Part shown: in pieces, positions 15,001 to 25,254 of the stretch
How the letters are laid out: every line of letters starts with the position of its first letter
Position numbering within the stretch: the first letter of the stretch is position 1
DNA from: Musa acuminata AAA Group
Lineage: Eukaryota; Streptophyta; Magnoliopsida; Zingiberales; Musaceae
Assembly (NCBI RefSeq): GCF_036884655.1
Contig: NC_088357.1
Location: 8,543,001-8,607,000, forward strand
DNA: 64,000 nucleotides
Direction of reading: 5' to 3'
Notes under the pieces: model-generated
Seen by the model: the letters and a program-made list of their open reading frames with translations, nothing else
Database searches by the model: none
What the model was told of the DNA's origin: nothing
Translations under genes and position numbers: made by a program

Positions 15001-17948
15001 AAAAGAAGTATTAAAATCATTAGACACACTAATTATGCGATTAATATAGTTAATTTTTCATTAATTATTTCTCTTTCAACACTATAAACATGGCAAACAC
15101 CCTAATAGATATTAAAGATATTGGATTCATATAAAATCGAATAAATTTTGATTAAATCATCGTTAAAATAACTAATTACAGTATTAAATAACTTTAATAA
15201 AACATAATTAAACTTATTTTACCATCATATATATGTTAAACACATAAAAGAAACATTAAATATGTAATTTTAATCCAATATGATTCAAAATTCAAATTAT
15301 GATAAAATTATCATTTATCTACACTAATTATATGATTAATATAATTAATTTTTCACTAATTATTTCTCTTTCACCACTATAAACATGACAAATATCCTAA
15401 TAGATATTAAAGACATTAAATTGATATAAAATCAAACAAATTTCTATTAAATCATCATTAAAATAATTAATCACAACATTAAATAACTTTAATAAAATTT
15501 AATTAAACGTATTTTACTATGATAAATAATATTCAATATTTACTATGCATGAAAAACACTAATCATAATCTTAAATATCTTAATTACTCTCTAATTAAAG
15601 AAAACAAATGTATACCTCTTGATTAGAAAGTTCTTCCTTTTAATCTTCTCAAATTAGCCTCGATTGAATTCACAAATCGTTGTTTTACAGAGTTTATGAG
15701 AGAAAAAAAATGTTTGAGAGAGAGTTTAAGAGAGTATAATGAAATAGGGGAGAGAAGATTGGTTTAAATAGGAGGAGAAAGGGCTCCAACGGTCAATTTG
15801 ACCGTTGGAGCACTGTAGCACTGCTACAGCGAGTGATACCGGGCGGTAACAATCGAAATCGACCGTTACCGAATGGTACCGGGCGGTAAAATTTCGACCG
15901 TTACTGCCCGATATTACCCGTAACGTTTGATACGAGTTTTTTTTGGGTGTACCGCCCGGTAGCGGGCGGTCCGCGTACCGGTCGCCTCTCGGACCCGTAT
16001 GTACCGCCCGTACCGGGCGGTATGAATCGGTATGGCAGACCCTGCTATGAATATTATGTACTTCCAGCCTTTTTGAAGTTAAAATTGATATCTTGATTTG
16101 TTTCTGTGATGGAATTTTCACGGCTGGAATGTGTTTTTATTTTGGGAAACTAGAGGTAACAAATCCCATAACATGGGCCATTTCCTGCTTTTTGGCAAAC
16201 ACCATGCGTTGTGCCAGCTGACCGGCAATACTGCTCCAGCAAGGAATTAGTGTGTCTAGGAACACCAAAAAACATGGACCATATGTACAATTTAAATGTT
16301 GAAATGGAGCTAATGGATGCCTATGTCCATTTCATTCTTTTTTTTTTCTCCTGTTCTTTGTTTCTGTTGCACTTGGTTGTTTTGCAGTTGGAACTCTAAA
16401 CATCATGCTATACTTCATTTTTTCTTTTTTACTTAACATCAACTTGATGGATGGTAAAGGTCGTATTGCTATTATATGTTATTTTTTACAGAAGAATGAT
16501 TCTCCTCACTTTATCATTTTATGCTTTTCTAAGTCATTTGATGCTTATAGCTGTCTCATGAAACTTCTACACTTCATCAAACCTATTCAAGATTTTCATA
16601 ATCTTCTAATTTAACAGGGAAGTGCAGCAGATGTTGCCATGTGTGCAATGCTTGAGATAGATAGGAATATTCGTCTGAAGGAGCTTGGATGGAGATTGCT
16701 ATTGCAGGTTAATTTATCATATTGCTAACTTGAGTTTGCAGGAATTCCACCAGCCACTTAATAGTCCTCGAATGAATATCCTAATAACTAGCCAGTCTCA
16801 TCTTAACCCTAGCAGAATTTGTCGTGATTTCTTTTTCCATGGCTGTTTTTGAAAAGTGATGTTATATTAATTTATCATAAGGTAGATTTATTTAAAAGAA
16901 ATGGATGGTTAGCATGCTATTTAGCAAGAGGCATGATTTTGTGATCATAAAAAGATTTCCCATGCTTTTGTTGGTTTTAGTGGGTTCTCCAGAATAACCG
17001 CCAAATTTTACTTGTAGAGGTTAATGTTTGAGTTTGTCTAAGCTTCTTTTGGTTTTAAGCATTTAGTGGTGCATTGTTTCTCTAAATGATTGTTGAATAG
17101 TAATTTTTTTTGTTTATTGAATTTATTTCTTTCTTCCTAGTGTTCATTTCTGCTGTTAGTCCCACAGTTTTTCTTTCCATCTTTTTGTTATTTTTTCCCT
17201 ATTTTGCATCCTTGTTACTCAAGTCAAACATAGATTTTGATCATATGGAGGCTTGGCTTTTCATTGGTTAGCCAATGATAGACCTTTGCAAAATATCCTC
17301 TTTTACACAAACAAATGGAACTTTGCTTTGAATTCCGAAAAGTTTGTTATGATCATTACTTTATTATTTTCCCTGAGAAGGAAGTAAATAGTCCTTTTCT
17401 GGGGACCTTGGTGTTCGATGCCCTGTTCTTGTCTCTTTTTAAGGATAAATGTGAGATCATCAGTAGCATCTTATGCATTCTTTAGAAAAAAGAAATTTCT
17501 TGTAATTCAATCTTCGGTCAGTACTGATCCTCGATGACCTCATTTAGTTGGAGTGTTTTTATTCAAAGTTTTTTATGACAAGGTTGCCCATATGGTGATC
17601 GTATAATGTTGTACGAGATTTAGGTCCTTTGTCCAAGTCTCAGTTATCGCTACGTGATGCTGCGCCATGCATCTATCTTTTAAATTGTTTTAGTTTGCAG
17701 TATTAGCATTCCTGGTTATTGTTGACTAACCAGATTTCCTCTAAATCAGAGAATTGCTAATGGTATTCTGTGGCTGGATTCAGGTGCATGATGAAGTAAT
17801 ACTGGAAGGACCAACGGAGTCAGCGGAGCTCGCCAAGGCCATCGTCGTCGAGTGCATGTCCAAGCCCTTTTACGGCACGAACTTCCTCGAGGTTGACCTG
17901 GTGGTGGATGCCAAATGCGCACAGAGCTGGCATGCAGCCAAGTGTTGA
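3013..17948 (+). CDS. POP: Plant organellar DNA polymerase (Pol I type, POP), 3' nine exons
   Basis: Family-A DNA polymerase that replicates and repairs plastid and mitochondrial DNA. Exons I join: 3013-3674, 4563-5055, 5371-5466, 7255-7347, 7454-7648, 8517-8609, 12085-12297, 16618-16707, 17784-17948. All have GT-AG borders and phases agree throughout, giving 699 residues before TGA. The first exon carries the Exo II region of the 3'-5' exonuclease (VWHNYSFDSH) and an Exo III-like region (SWICYSALDS). Polymerase motifs follow: GRVHCSLNINTETGRLSARR, motif A across the 7347/7454 junction (VADYGQ-LELRILAH), motif B RRKAKMLNFSIAYGK, and motif C VHDEVILE at the start of the last exon. The middle of the second exon (residues about 230-360) is acidic and poorly conserved, as is usual in this family. 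The transit peptide and Exo I exons are not in the window, so the gene is 5'-partial. Two introns exceed 3.4 kb and one holds a hAT transposon. POLIA-like and POLIB-like paralogues cannot be told apart here. Confidence 0.93.
3675..4562 (+). other. POP intron with degraded GTACC-type repeat
   Basis: GT-AG intron. Around 4063-4195 it has diverged sequence (TACTGTACCAGTATACCATA..) resembling the GTACCG repeat family, and around 4235-4335 a GT/CA-rich low-complexity tract. Nothing else recognised. Confidence 0.4.
5467..7254 (+). other. POP intron with simple repeats and two degraded GTACC-type patches
   Basis: The intron opens with a CT tract and ACCTGC repeats (5468-5515). Patches near 6040-6110 (ACCGATTGGACCGATAT) and 6690-6850 (GTAACTGGTAAGCC, GGTGTACCACCATC) recall the GTACCG family but are too decayed to delimit. 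No gene seen. Confidence 0.35.
7649..8516 (+). other. POP intron, nothing recognised
   Basis: AT-rich GT-AG intron between the exon ending PVPLLK and the motif B exon. No repeat, RNA gene or open frame that I can support. Confidence 0.5.
8610..12084 (+). other. Long POP intron, nothing recognised
   Basis: A 3.5-kb intron between the motif B exon and the exon beginning VSVEEAKD. I looked for transposon proteins, terminal repeats and small RNA genes on both strands and found none I can defend. Its length suggests old insertions decayed past recognition. Confidence 0.4.
12390..14851 (-). pseudogene. hAT transposase (BED finger, DUF659, C-terminal dimerisation), broken
   Basis: Transposases of this family cut and paste their own element. 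The likely start ATG is at 14851-14849 (MAPKEQSHEDAW). A BED finger follows (WQCIYCDYIGKGGGITRVK), stopped by TAG right after MH and then repeated in a 213-bp duplication. Next are a linker (KWFNFHRIPANTAQDPYYQS near 14000-13890), the DUF659 core at 13767-13255 (MCDSWTGPTR, FWTPCTTHCIDLMLKDIG), segments near 13140-12945 and 12870-12665 whose ends look like splice sites, and the dimerisation motif SSGCERNWSTFALIHTKVRN at about 12500-12430. The frame shifts near 13870 and there are stops near 14175 and 13770. It cannot make an intact enzyme from this copy. The family assignment is firm; exon borders are inferred. Confidence 0.85.
14411..14844 (-). repeat. 213-bp tandem duplication of the BED zinc-finger segment
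   Basis: The segment from 14411 is repeated from 14624 with a constant 213-base offset (71 codons). A further TTCCTTTG follows at 14837, so an 8-base microhomology marks the junctions. The two copies look identical by eye, including the TAG stop, so the duplication is younger than the stop. Confidence 0.9.
14900..15545. repeat. AT-rich repeats of about 295 bp inside the hAT leader intron
   Basis: The segment starting ACACTAATTATGCGATTAAT at 15026 recurs at 15321 as ACACTAATTATATGATTAAT, including TTATTTCTCTTTCA and CCTAATAGATATTAAAGA. A partial third copy (TCACAATATTAAGTAATTTT..) lies near 14930-15020. No coding content. Confidence 0.7.
15614..15772 (-). promoter_or_regulatory. hAT promoter and untranslated first exon
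   Basis: On the minus strand a TATTTAAA box lies at 15771-15763. CT-rich leader sequence follows, ending in a splice donor AAGAG|GTATAC at 15616/15615. A matching acceptor (TTGATAG|GATCATGG) sits four bases before the transposase ATG at 14851. This implies a 5'-leader intron of about 760 bases. Inferred from sequence only. Confidence 0.45.
16045..16617 (+). other. Remainder of POP intron right of the hAT element
   Basis: T-rich intron sequence running to the CAG acceptor before the exon GSAADVAMCAML. The open frames here are not supported as genes. Confidence 0.45.
16708..17783 (+). other. Last POP intron, nothing recognised
   Basis: AT-rich GT-AG intron that ends at ATTCAG before the VHDEVILE exon. 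No further feature seen. Confidence 0.5.
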
Positions 17949-18039
17949 GCCGGGGGGTGATTGGTAAAGGGTGGAGGGGTTTTTGTTTTTGATGAAAAAA
18001 AATTGGTGTAGTAGGTAAAAACCAATTAAGAGTGATAGA

Positions 18040-20110
18040 AGATTATGGTATAGATAAATATGATAGTTTAACTTTACACTCGTTATGTTTTTTTTATCCT
18101 TAATCAATCTATGATTTGAGGATTAATCGTAAATTGAAGTATATGATTATTTTTTTTTCTCAAAATAATGAATGATATCATCATTTTCATAACATATTCA
18201 TCAATTTATCGTGATATCAGAGTTTTCTTGATAAAAGTTAGGCTCTCTTTTTTTTGCTCTTTTTCTCGTTATCTTGTTGATCCGTTGGCGATTGTTATTT
18301 CTCTTTTGATCTCTTAGTGTGTTTTTCTCTACAATAAATTTTATTTACTTTTTTAATCTAATCAGTCTCTTTTAGTGATTGACTTACTTTGACCATCGCT
18401 TTAGTGGGCGTTCTGTCTCTGCTCCTACATTAGTGTTTATTATCTAGTGTCTTCATTCCCATCTCATTAACTATCGAACTCACTAGCACCTTTAATCCAT
18501 TATTGATCTCTTTGTAATAGTCCATTTGCCTTCCACTAACCTTTCAACCACTCCTTTAGCCCCTGTGATCGAGAGGACTTACGTGAGGAAGAAAGATATC
18601 GTCTTCTTGTCTTAGATTAGATCCATTTTTATTCACTTCTCAGATTTGGTCTCTGATTGGTCTCTAATAAATTAGAACTTCGTCATCTCCTCGACCAAGT
18701 GATACCAAAGTGTATCATTTCGATTAAGTACATATCATTAATTATTCACTAATTTTCATATATTGAACACAATCCAGTAATACCATTAAGCTTAACATAA
18801 TATGATAATATATTTTAAAAATAATATCTTTAAATCACATCAAATCATTAATCTTAATGCTATCATAAGCTCTCCACTTGAGCCAAAATAAAAAAAATGA
18901 TATCTTTAAATAACATCAAATCATTAATCTAAGTACTATCATAAGCTCTCTACTTGAGCCTACTAAACCTACAATCATCATCCAAGTCAAAAAATTTTCA
19001 AACTATCGCAATGTCGTGTGTGAGAAATAATATGCATTACTCTATAATACCGTATGAACTCTATTACTATCTCACGTCATATAAAATGTTTTCTAGTATA
19101 AGTAGATTTTTTGAATTAAGCAGAACTCAAATAGATCCATTGCGAGATACAAATCACTTCTAATAGCCAAAAGGTTTCTCCAATTATCATGTGTTGATTT
19201 CATGCAAACCTTCATGCCAATTGTTAAACCAATGATAATTTGATTTATCTTAAATTTGACTATCACTCAAGGTTGACATGTATGTCAACTTAATGTGAAT
19301 GATATTTTTTTATAAGAGGCATTAACTAAATATGTCTTTATGTAGCAACCCTCTAGATTTATCTACCTTTAATATCCAAATCATATTTGTAAACTATGAA
19401 AAGTTATTTATAGACTTCTTTAACCTTTAAGAGTCTAGTATATTAAAGTCTGATACTTCTTTATTCTTATGATAATAAAAGGGATATATTATATATCTAC
19501 TGGCTATATGGATGATATTATCATCGTAGGTAATAATTCTATGAAGATCAAGTAATTTATTAAGCAATTGACAGATCGATTCTACATCAAAGATCTAAAA
19601 ACCTTATGCTATTTTTTGGGACTGAAAATAATGTTTACATCTTCTAAGTCTTTTTTATCTTAAAAAAATATATATTCTAGATCTATTACCAATGATGGAC
19701 ATGTAAAATACAAAAAAAGTCACCACCCCACTCCTCACCACAGAGTCACTCCTAACTCGGTATTCTACTCATGCATGAAATGCATTATTATCAATTTTCA
19801 CTTTGTTAGAGATCAAATTGTCAGACGTCAACTGTATGTTTCTTATATATATACTTCTAAACAACTACCAAACATCCTCACAAAGCTTCTCGCTCATAGG
19901 ATATTTTAGTTCCATCAGTCTAAGATTAACATTCTTGATAGAAGAATAATCTTATGAGGACATAATTATAGATTATTATAAAGGTAAATATGAAATGATA
20001 ACTTTATATTCCTTGTATACTCTACTTTTTAATTTAGGAATCAATCATATTTGAATGCATATTTGAGAAAAAATCTCTCCCTCAAAATTTATATCAATAT
20101 ACATTACTTC
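18040..20110 (+). mobile_element. Rotted Ty1/copia retroelement with reverse-transcriptase fragment
   Basis: On the + strand from 19505 one frame reads YMDDIIIVGNNSMKIK, stop, then FIKQLTDRFYIKDLK and CYFLGLKIM up to about 19640. This is the copia reverse-transcriptase region around the YVDD active site, with a stop inside. A GTGATATCAGAG sequence near 18212 resembles a primer-binding site. AT-rich stretches at about 18040-18220 and 19970-20110 look distantly alike and could be the LTRs. The reverse-transcriptase call is good; the element boundaries are speculative. Confidence 0.5.
18824..18960. repeat. 76-bp tandem duplication
   Basis: ATATCTTTAAAT.ACATCAAA through CATAAGCTCTC.ACTTGAGCC occurs at 18824-18884 and again at 18900-18960, separated by an A-rich linker. 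Non-coding. Confidence 0.8.
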
Positions 20111-20454
20111 AATGAAAAATCTATCCCTTTCATAGTAAATTCTTCAAGAAGAATGTTATTGTGTAAAAGTCCAATAATAAAGTTCTTTTAGGTAAAATGT
20201 CTATAAAAGAATTTAGTGGACACAAGCTCAGAATCATACTAGAACCCACTCATATTGGTAGAATCACATGAAATATATGTTCCCATGGTCATAACTCTAT
20301 TTAAATAAATATCAATTTTTTTACAAATATCAGGTCTATTTAATAATAAAATTATTTTTAAAGCAAAACATATTATGATATTATCAAACCTATTCTCAGT
20401 TTTACTATGTTAATGTTAATAAGTATTTTTTGGCATCATAATTATATTCAAATT

Positions 20455-22800
20455 AGTTGGGAGAGTCCTGGTTAAATTGAAATTCATCGGTGAATTATGA
20501 TTTCTTCCTACAAATACACAGGGTCTCTAAAATTTGTTTTGAGAGAGTCAAGAGAAAAGTTCTTTAGATTTATTAAAAGGTATGCAAGATGAGTCATACT
20601 TGAAATGGGATAACTCAGAGACCTTATAATTAATCTCATATATTGAATTTTTCTCCTTGGATGTAGGTGAGTATTATTACTTATATTTACTCTCAAAATG
20701 ATTATTTTGATTCATTGAATAAAAAGTTGACTAGTAAATTGAACATGGGTGATGATTTCAATGATAGAGGTCGTGTGTATCGATAAAGTGAAGATCAAAA
20801 CTGTCAGGATCAAGTTAGTACTAAGAGGGGGGGGTGAATTAGACATCAATTCGAAAAATCTTCATTTTGATTAAAATCGATTCAGAAGATAACTTGTAAT
20901 TGAATGCTGGTTCATAACCATAGTGAAAGCAAAGTAAGGAAATGCCAATAGTAGAAATGCAAACCAATTTATATTGGTTCGATCGTTGTGACCTACATCC
21001 ACTCATGATTCCTCTTCCGTTGAGGCCATCAATTTCTACTACCGATTTTCTTTCAACGGTCGAAGATCAACTATCCTTTTACACCCCTCTTCTCATTTTT
21101 ACAGGTTTAGAAGACAACCTTTTACAAGCACTCACTCCTCCTTAAATAGAATTCTAAACTTAGAACTATAGGAGGGGATCTCTCAAGTGATTACTATAGC
21201 ATTTTTTTCACTTTTAAGCACTTTGTACTTGTGTATGTTAACCAGGGATGAGAGGAGTATTTATAGGCCTTAAGTGGATTCAAACTTGGAGCCTAAAGGT
21301 GTCTCATCCCGGATTTTTGGGGTACTAGCGGTACCACCGCTTGTGTTGGGCAGTACCATTGTCTGCAGCATTGACACTAGACGGTACCACCGCCCATACT
21401 GGCGGTACCACCGCTTGAAACTCTCAGAGACTCTAGGCAATACCACCGCCCAGACTGGCAGTATCACCACTTGACATTGTCTCGGAGATCATGTCACCGA
21501 CGGCTCCACTAGTTTGGGTCACTGTTTGGGCCTTTCACTTGGCCCAACATAACCCAAACTTGGGCCCAATTGGCCCCTAATTGAGTTGGCCTAATTCCAA
21601 CCCAATTATGCCTAAAACTTACTTCGATCTAGATAATTATTATGAAGCTAAATCAAATATTGTTTAGCATATCATTGGTACATCGATGCCTCGTCCGATT
21701 CTTCGGCGCATCGTTCTCTCTTACAGCCTATTGCCCAATTGGCCAATTGACCTCTGTAACTCCAATTTTCTTGACGCAATTTTCACTCTTCTTAGCCCGA
21801 TGCCCGATCCCATGGCCCAAGGAATTCTGTCGATACGTCGATCGATCCTCCGGCTCAACGTCCAATCTTCTGACATGTTCTACTTCGGCCCAACATGATT
21901 CTTCCTGCTTTAATTGTCTCTCCCTGATCGAAGCTTCCCACGTTACTCAAAACACAGATTAGATCATAAACACTATTAATTGATTTTATCATCAAAGTAT
22001 GAGATTTAACAAAAACATGTAGTGCACATTTCAGAGAATGTAGTTTATGTTTGAAAGATATGAAAAATCTAATTTCTTTTAAGTCTTTTAGATTATTAAG
22101 GTTATAACTATAAGGTTGAGGTAGAGTTCGAAAAGATACTCGGGGTTACATAGTCTTAGTCTTAATGAAAGAAAGATTACGTAAAGAATTGTGCAGTCTA
22201 TAATAAAGTACAATAAAGATCTTAAAGTATTGAAAATTGATTATATACGTAGAGGATCGTAGGTACCTACAATTGCGAGCTTCATTTATTATAAAAAATA
22301 AAAGATAATATTTATGAATTTTGAGATGCAAATAGTTATAAGGAAAAAAAATTATGTTTGTGATAAGACCATGAGATAAAAATCTCTCTTCGGAATCAAG
22401 TAGCGCATTGATAGCTTTATTAAAATTAAGCGTTGAACCATGAATTGTTTCCGTTTGAGTAGCTAGGTGAATTCTTTAAGTCAATGGTTTAATTTTTACA
22501 AGAGATACAAAGTAAAAGAAAACTTACCAAGGTAGAGATCATTAAGATTGATAAGTATTTTTAGGAGTCCTAAGTAAATTAAACTTCTAAATTAGGATTT
22601 GTTTCTATAAATACACATTCAATCTCAAAGTTTTGGTAAGAGGGAGAAACAATATAATTTGGGTGCTCTAAGGATGATCTCTAGAATTATTAGAGAAGGT
22701 TAAGAGAATAATTATTAAGTTTATGTAAGAGGTATATAAGAGGAGTAGTAATGGGAATAACTCAAAGGCTTTATAATTAATCTCATATATTCAAAATTTT
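20455..22800. mobile_element. Possible old LTR pair flanking unclassified sequence
   Basis: Stretches at about 20455-20690 and 22555-22800 share landmarks in the same order: GAGTCCT, AATTAGGATTT or AATTATGATTT, CTATAAATACAC or CTACAAATACAC, a GGGA(A)TAACTCA segment, and TATAATTAATCTCATATATT. Shared order and a TATA-like box suggest diverged LTRs of one element. No retrotransposon protein is readable between them. Confidence 0.35.
20820..21500. repeat. Dispersed-repeat segment with GAGGGGGGGGGTGAATTAG and GGTACCACCGC motifs
   Basis: The G-run followed by GTGAATTAGACA near 20826 is of a type common in plant retrotransposon LTRs (recollection, not checked). At 21325-21475 there are about five imperfect copies of GCGGTACCACCGC interspersed with CTTGA-type linkers. 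These produce complementary open frames on both strands that are not genes. Its element of origin is not determined. Confidence 0.4.
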
Positions 22801-23498
22801 ATTTTTAATTTTATTTTTAATTTTCTTTAAAAAAATATAAATAAAAGTTTTTTAAATCTTGCATCGACATTCTAGTATATTTTTTTATTATTAATCTCTA
22901 AATAATTTTTTCTATTTTAAAATTCTTCTTTCCCTCTCTAACATGCCATTAATCTCTTCTTGTTGTCACCTATATTAATGCTCAACTTTGGTGGCTGCCT
23001 ATATTAAGTGTAACCTTCCAACTAGGTTCAAATTTAATGGGGAATCACATATGTCAACATTAATGCTAAAATGTTTTGACTTACAAAATTGATGTCAGTT
23101 CCCAACAAAGATCATTCAACACTCAGGTTAGCTTACGATATCTAGTCAGAAAAATAAAAGTATCATCAGTTATATGAAAAAAACATATGTAATTTGCTAG
23201 AATATTTGCTAAGAGGGTGCTAATGTGAATATTTGCTAGGGGGAGTAGACATGGTTTTGGTTATTCATGTATAATTTTATGTATATCAATGTAAAAGTTT
23301 CTCAAATCCTTTTTTGTTGTATATATTAATATCTTAATCTTTTATTTTAAATTATTTAACTCAAGTTAATATATAAATATTAGAGAGAGATGTTTATCTT
23401 TCTTTCACCTATATCTCATCCTTTGTTCGAGCTTCACTTCCTAGTCCAAAACAAATACTATGTTATTGGTTGTCTAATATGAGAATCTAAACAACCCT

Positions 23499-24028
23499 GG
23501 TTAGAATATGTGGCCCTTTTATAATTGAATAAGATATATAATAGAATAATTAATTGGGTTCCGTTCAGATATTTTAGCCAATAGACTAAGTCCACTACGG
23601 AACGATTCCTCGGAGATATCCTTGATGGGACGTAGACCCTTGCTCTCGCGGATCTCTAGGGGTTAAGGGTGTGTTAGAGCGTCATAACGTTAACACGTAT
23701 AGACGCACCTCTCCGTTAAGGGATTCAGTTATTCTCCTCGACTCTCTCCCCAAATCCTTCAATCTGTGTGGGTCATGTGAAAGGATAGGAAGAGAGGAGA
23801 AAGAGTCTACTCTCCGCACTCCCTGCAGATTCCGCAGCACGATTGGATTAAAGACGGAGCCTGCAGCAATCTTGGATCATGATGCTTAGCAGATCAAACA
23901 AGATCTCTGAACGGATGGTATCAAAAGGTACGCATCGTATAATTAGATCTATGCATTGATTTCAATCCTGGCATTTAGGTTATTTCCGCATTATTGACAT
24001 AGTATAATTATAGATCTTTATGCTTACA
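23499..24028 (+). repeat. 5' LTR of the copia element
   Basis: Starts GGTTAGAATATGTGGCCC (the first base of the canonical TG is mutated to G) and ends TATGCTTACA. It is longer than its 3' partner because it retains sequence after GATTCCGCAG and around 23600-23760. Confidence 0.88.
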
Positions 24029-24030
24029 AT

Positions 24031-24042
24031 TGGTATCAGAGC
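24031..24042 (+). other. Primer-binding site (initiator tRNA-Met)
   Basis: TGGTATCAGAGC two bases after the 5' LTR. This is the standard plant copia primer-binding sequence. Confidence 0.88.
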
Positions 24043-24183
24043 CCGGTTTTTGAAATCATGCGTTAGATCTGTAAATTAATTTACGATGCATAATTACCTT
24101 TATCTTCCAAGAACTGCTAAGCAGTAATGGTCACCGTCGACCTCGCTGCAAATCTGCTGTTACGCCGAGTAGCATGCGCATCA

Positions 24184-24470
24184 TAGAACCCGTCCCATAT
24201 GCGGACATCACAGAACCCGTCCCATATGCCGACATCACAGAACCCGTCCCATATGCGGACATCATAGAACTCGTCCCATATGCTGACATCACAGAACCTG
24301 TCCCATATGCGGGCATTACAGAATCCGTCCCGTACGCGGGCATTACAGAACCCGTCCACGCGACGGCATTACAGAACCTGTCCGTGTGACGGCATCACAG
24401 AACCACGTCCGTGCGATGGCATCACAGAACCCCACACGGCATCACAAAACCCCGTCCGTGCGACGGTCGG
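24184..24470. repeat. 27-bp tandem repeat array in the retrotransposon leader
   Basis: About eleven units, each opening with AGAACCCGTCC and closing with GACATCAC or GGCATTAC. The first six are full 27-mers with CCATATGCGG or CCGTACGCGG in the middle; later units shorten and diverge to GTGCGACGG. The many short frames over it are by-products of the repeat. Confidence 0.88.
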
Positions 24471-24760
24471 TCGCACGCAGGCAGACAGCCCAGGTGGCGG
24501 TCGTGCGTGAGTAGGCCATGCACAGGCGACGGCCGCGCGCTGGCAGCAGGAACCGCCGCAGAGGCGGTGGCCGTGCGCTGGCAACATCCGCGACCAGCCG
24601 TGTGCGCCGTCCACAGGCAGGAATCGCCGCAGCGGCAGCGGCCGCGCGTGAGCAGTAGCAGCCCCGCGGCGGCAGCGCCGTGGCGGCAGTGGCCGCGCAC
24701 AGGCTAGAACTGCCGCTGGCAGCCGCGTACAAGCGACGACGGCGAAGGCAGATTAGGGTT
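24470..24760. other. GC-rich leader segment of the copia element
   Basis: Strongly GC-rich (CGGCGGCAGCGGCC-like) between the 27-bp array and very AT-rich sequence. Open frames on both strands reflect composition; no protein family is recognisable. Confidence 0.5.
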
Positions 24761-25254
24761 TTTGGCATAATTATGATTTTACCCTCGAGGCTAGTTTTAA
24801 AAAAATTACAGTTTTACCCTTTGCAAATATCGTAATTACAGTTTATGTTTTGTCAACATATTTACGATTTTGCCCTCGGATCTAATTTTTGCCAAATTAC
24901 AGTTCTGCCATTCGCATATTTTCGATTTATATCCTATCAAATATTTTCGATTTTTATCATTATGAAATTGAGAAATTTAGGTTATATTCTCAATTATAAA
25001 AAAAATTGATAAATATCATTTATTATAATTATGATTAATTTTAATCATGATTATATTTTTGATTATTTGATTGGATTTAATTTTATTTAATTTTGATTAA
25101 AAAAAACTATAAATTATGGTTTATTTTATGGTTTTCTCATATGAATTATTCATTATATATGTGGTAAATAAAATTAAAATCCAATTATTGTTTTTGGAAT
25201 TTTCATTTATTTATTCAGATGTATATGCTTGAAATTATCATATGTTTTATTAAA

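Larger units (their letters stand above)
12390..16044 (-). mobile_element. Decayed hAT-superfamily DNA transposon in a POP intron
   Basis: Read on the minus strand, the order is: a GTACCG-rich right terminus ending ..GGCAGACCCTG at 16044, a TATA box, an untranslated exon, an AT-rich 5' intron, BED zinc finger, DUF659 transposase core and hAT C-terminal dimerisation domain. It lies antisense inside the intron between POP exons 12085-12297 and 16618-16707. The expected left terminal repeat and an 8-bp target duplication were not found near 12300-12400, so the left end is truncated or eroded and the left coordinate is approximate. Bases 15815-16044 resemble the right half of the short element at 41906-42135, including AGCACTGTAGCA and CCGTACCGGGCGGTA motifs. 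This links the transposase-bearing element to the short non-autonomous copies. Confidence 0.8.
17949..23498. other. Intergenic transposon-remnant region
   Basis: Follows the POP stop codon. It holds the POP 3' untranslated region, the copia remnant, the tandem duplication and the repeat segments listed separately. The rest (for example 21500-22500 and 22800-23498) is AT-rich and I recognise nothing in it. No host gene seen. Confidence 0.5.

Noticed and set aside
24184..24470. 27-bp regular repeats as a CRISPR array
   Set aside because: No unique spacers; units are contiguous and decay gradually, within a plant retrotransposon.
24117..24768. Several overlapping frames on both strands in GC-rich DNA
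   Set aside because: Tandem-repeat and composition artefacts between LTR and gag; no recognisable domain.
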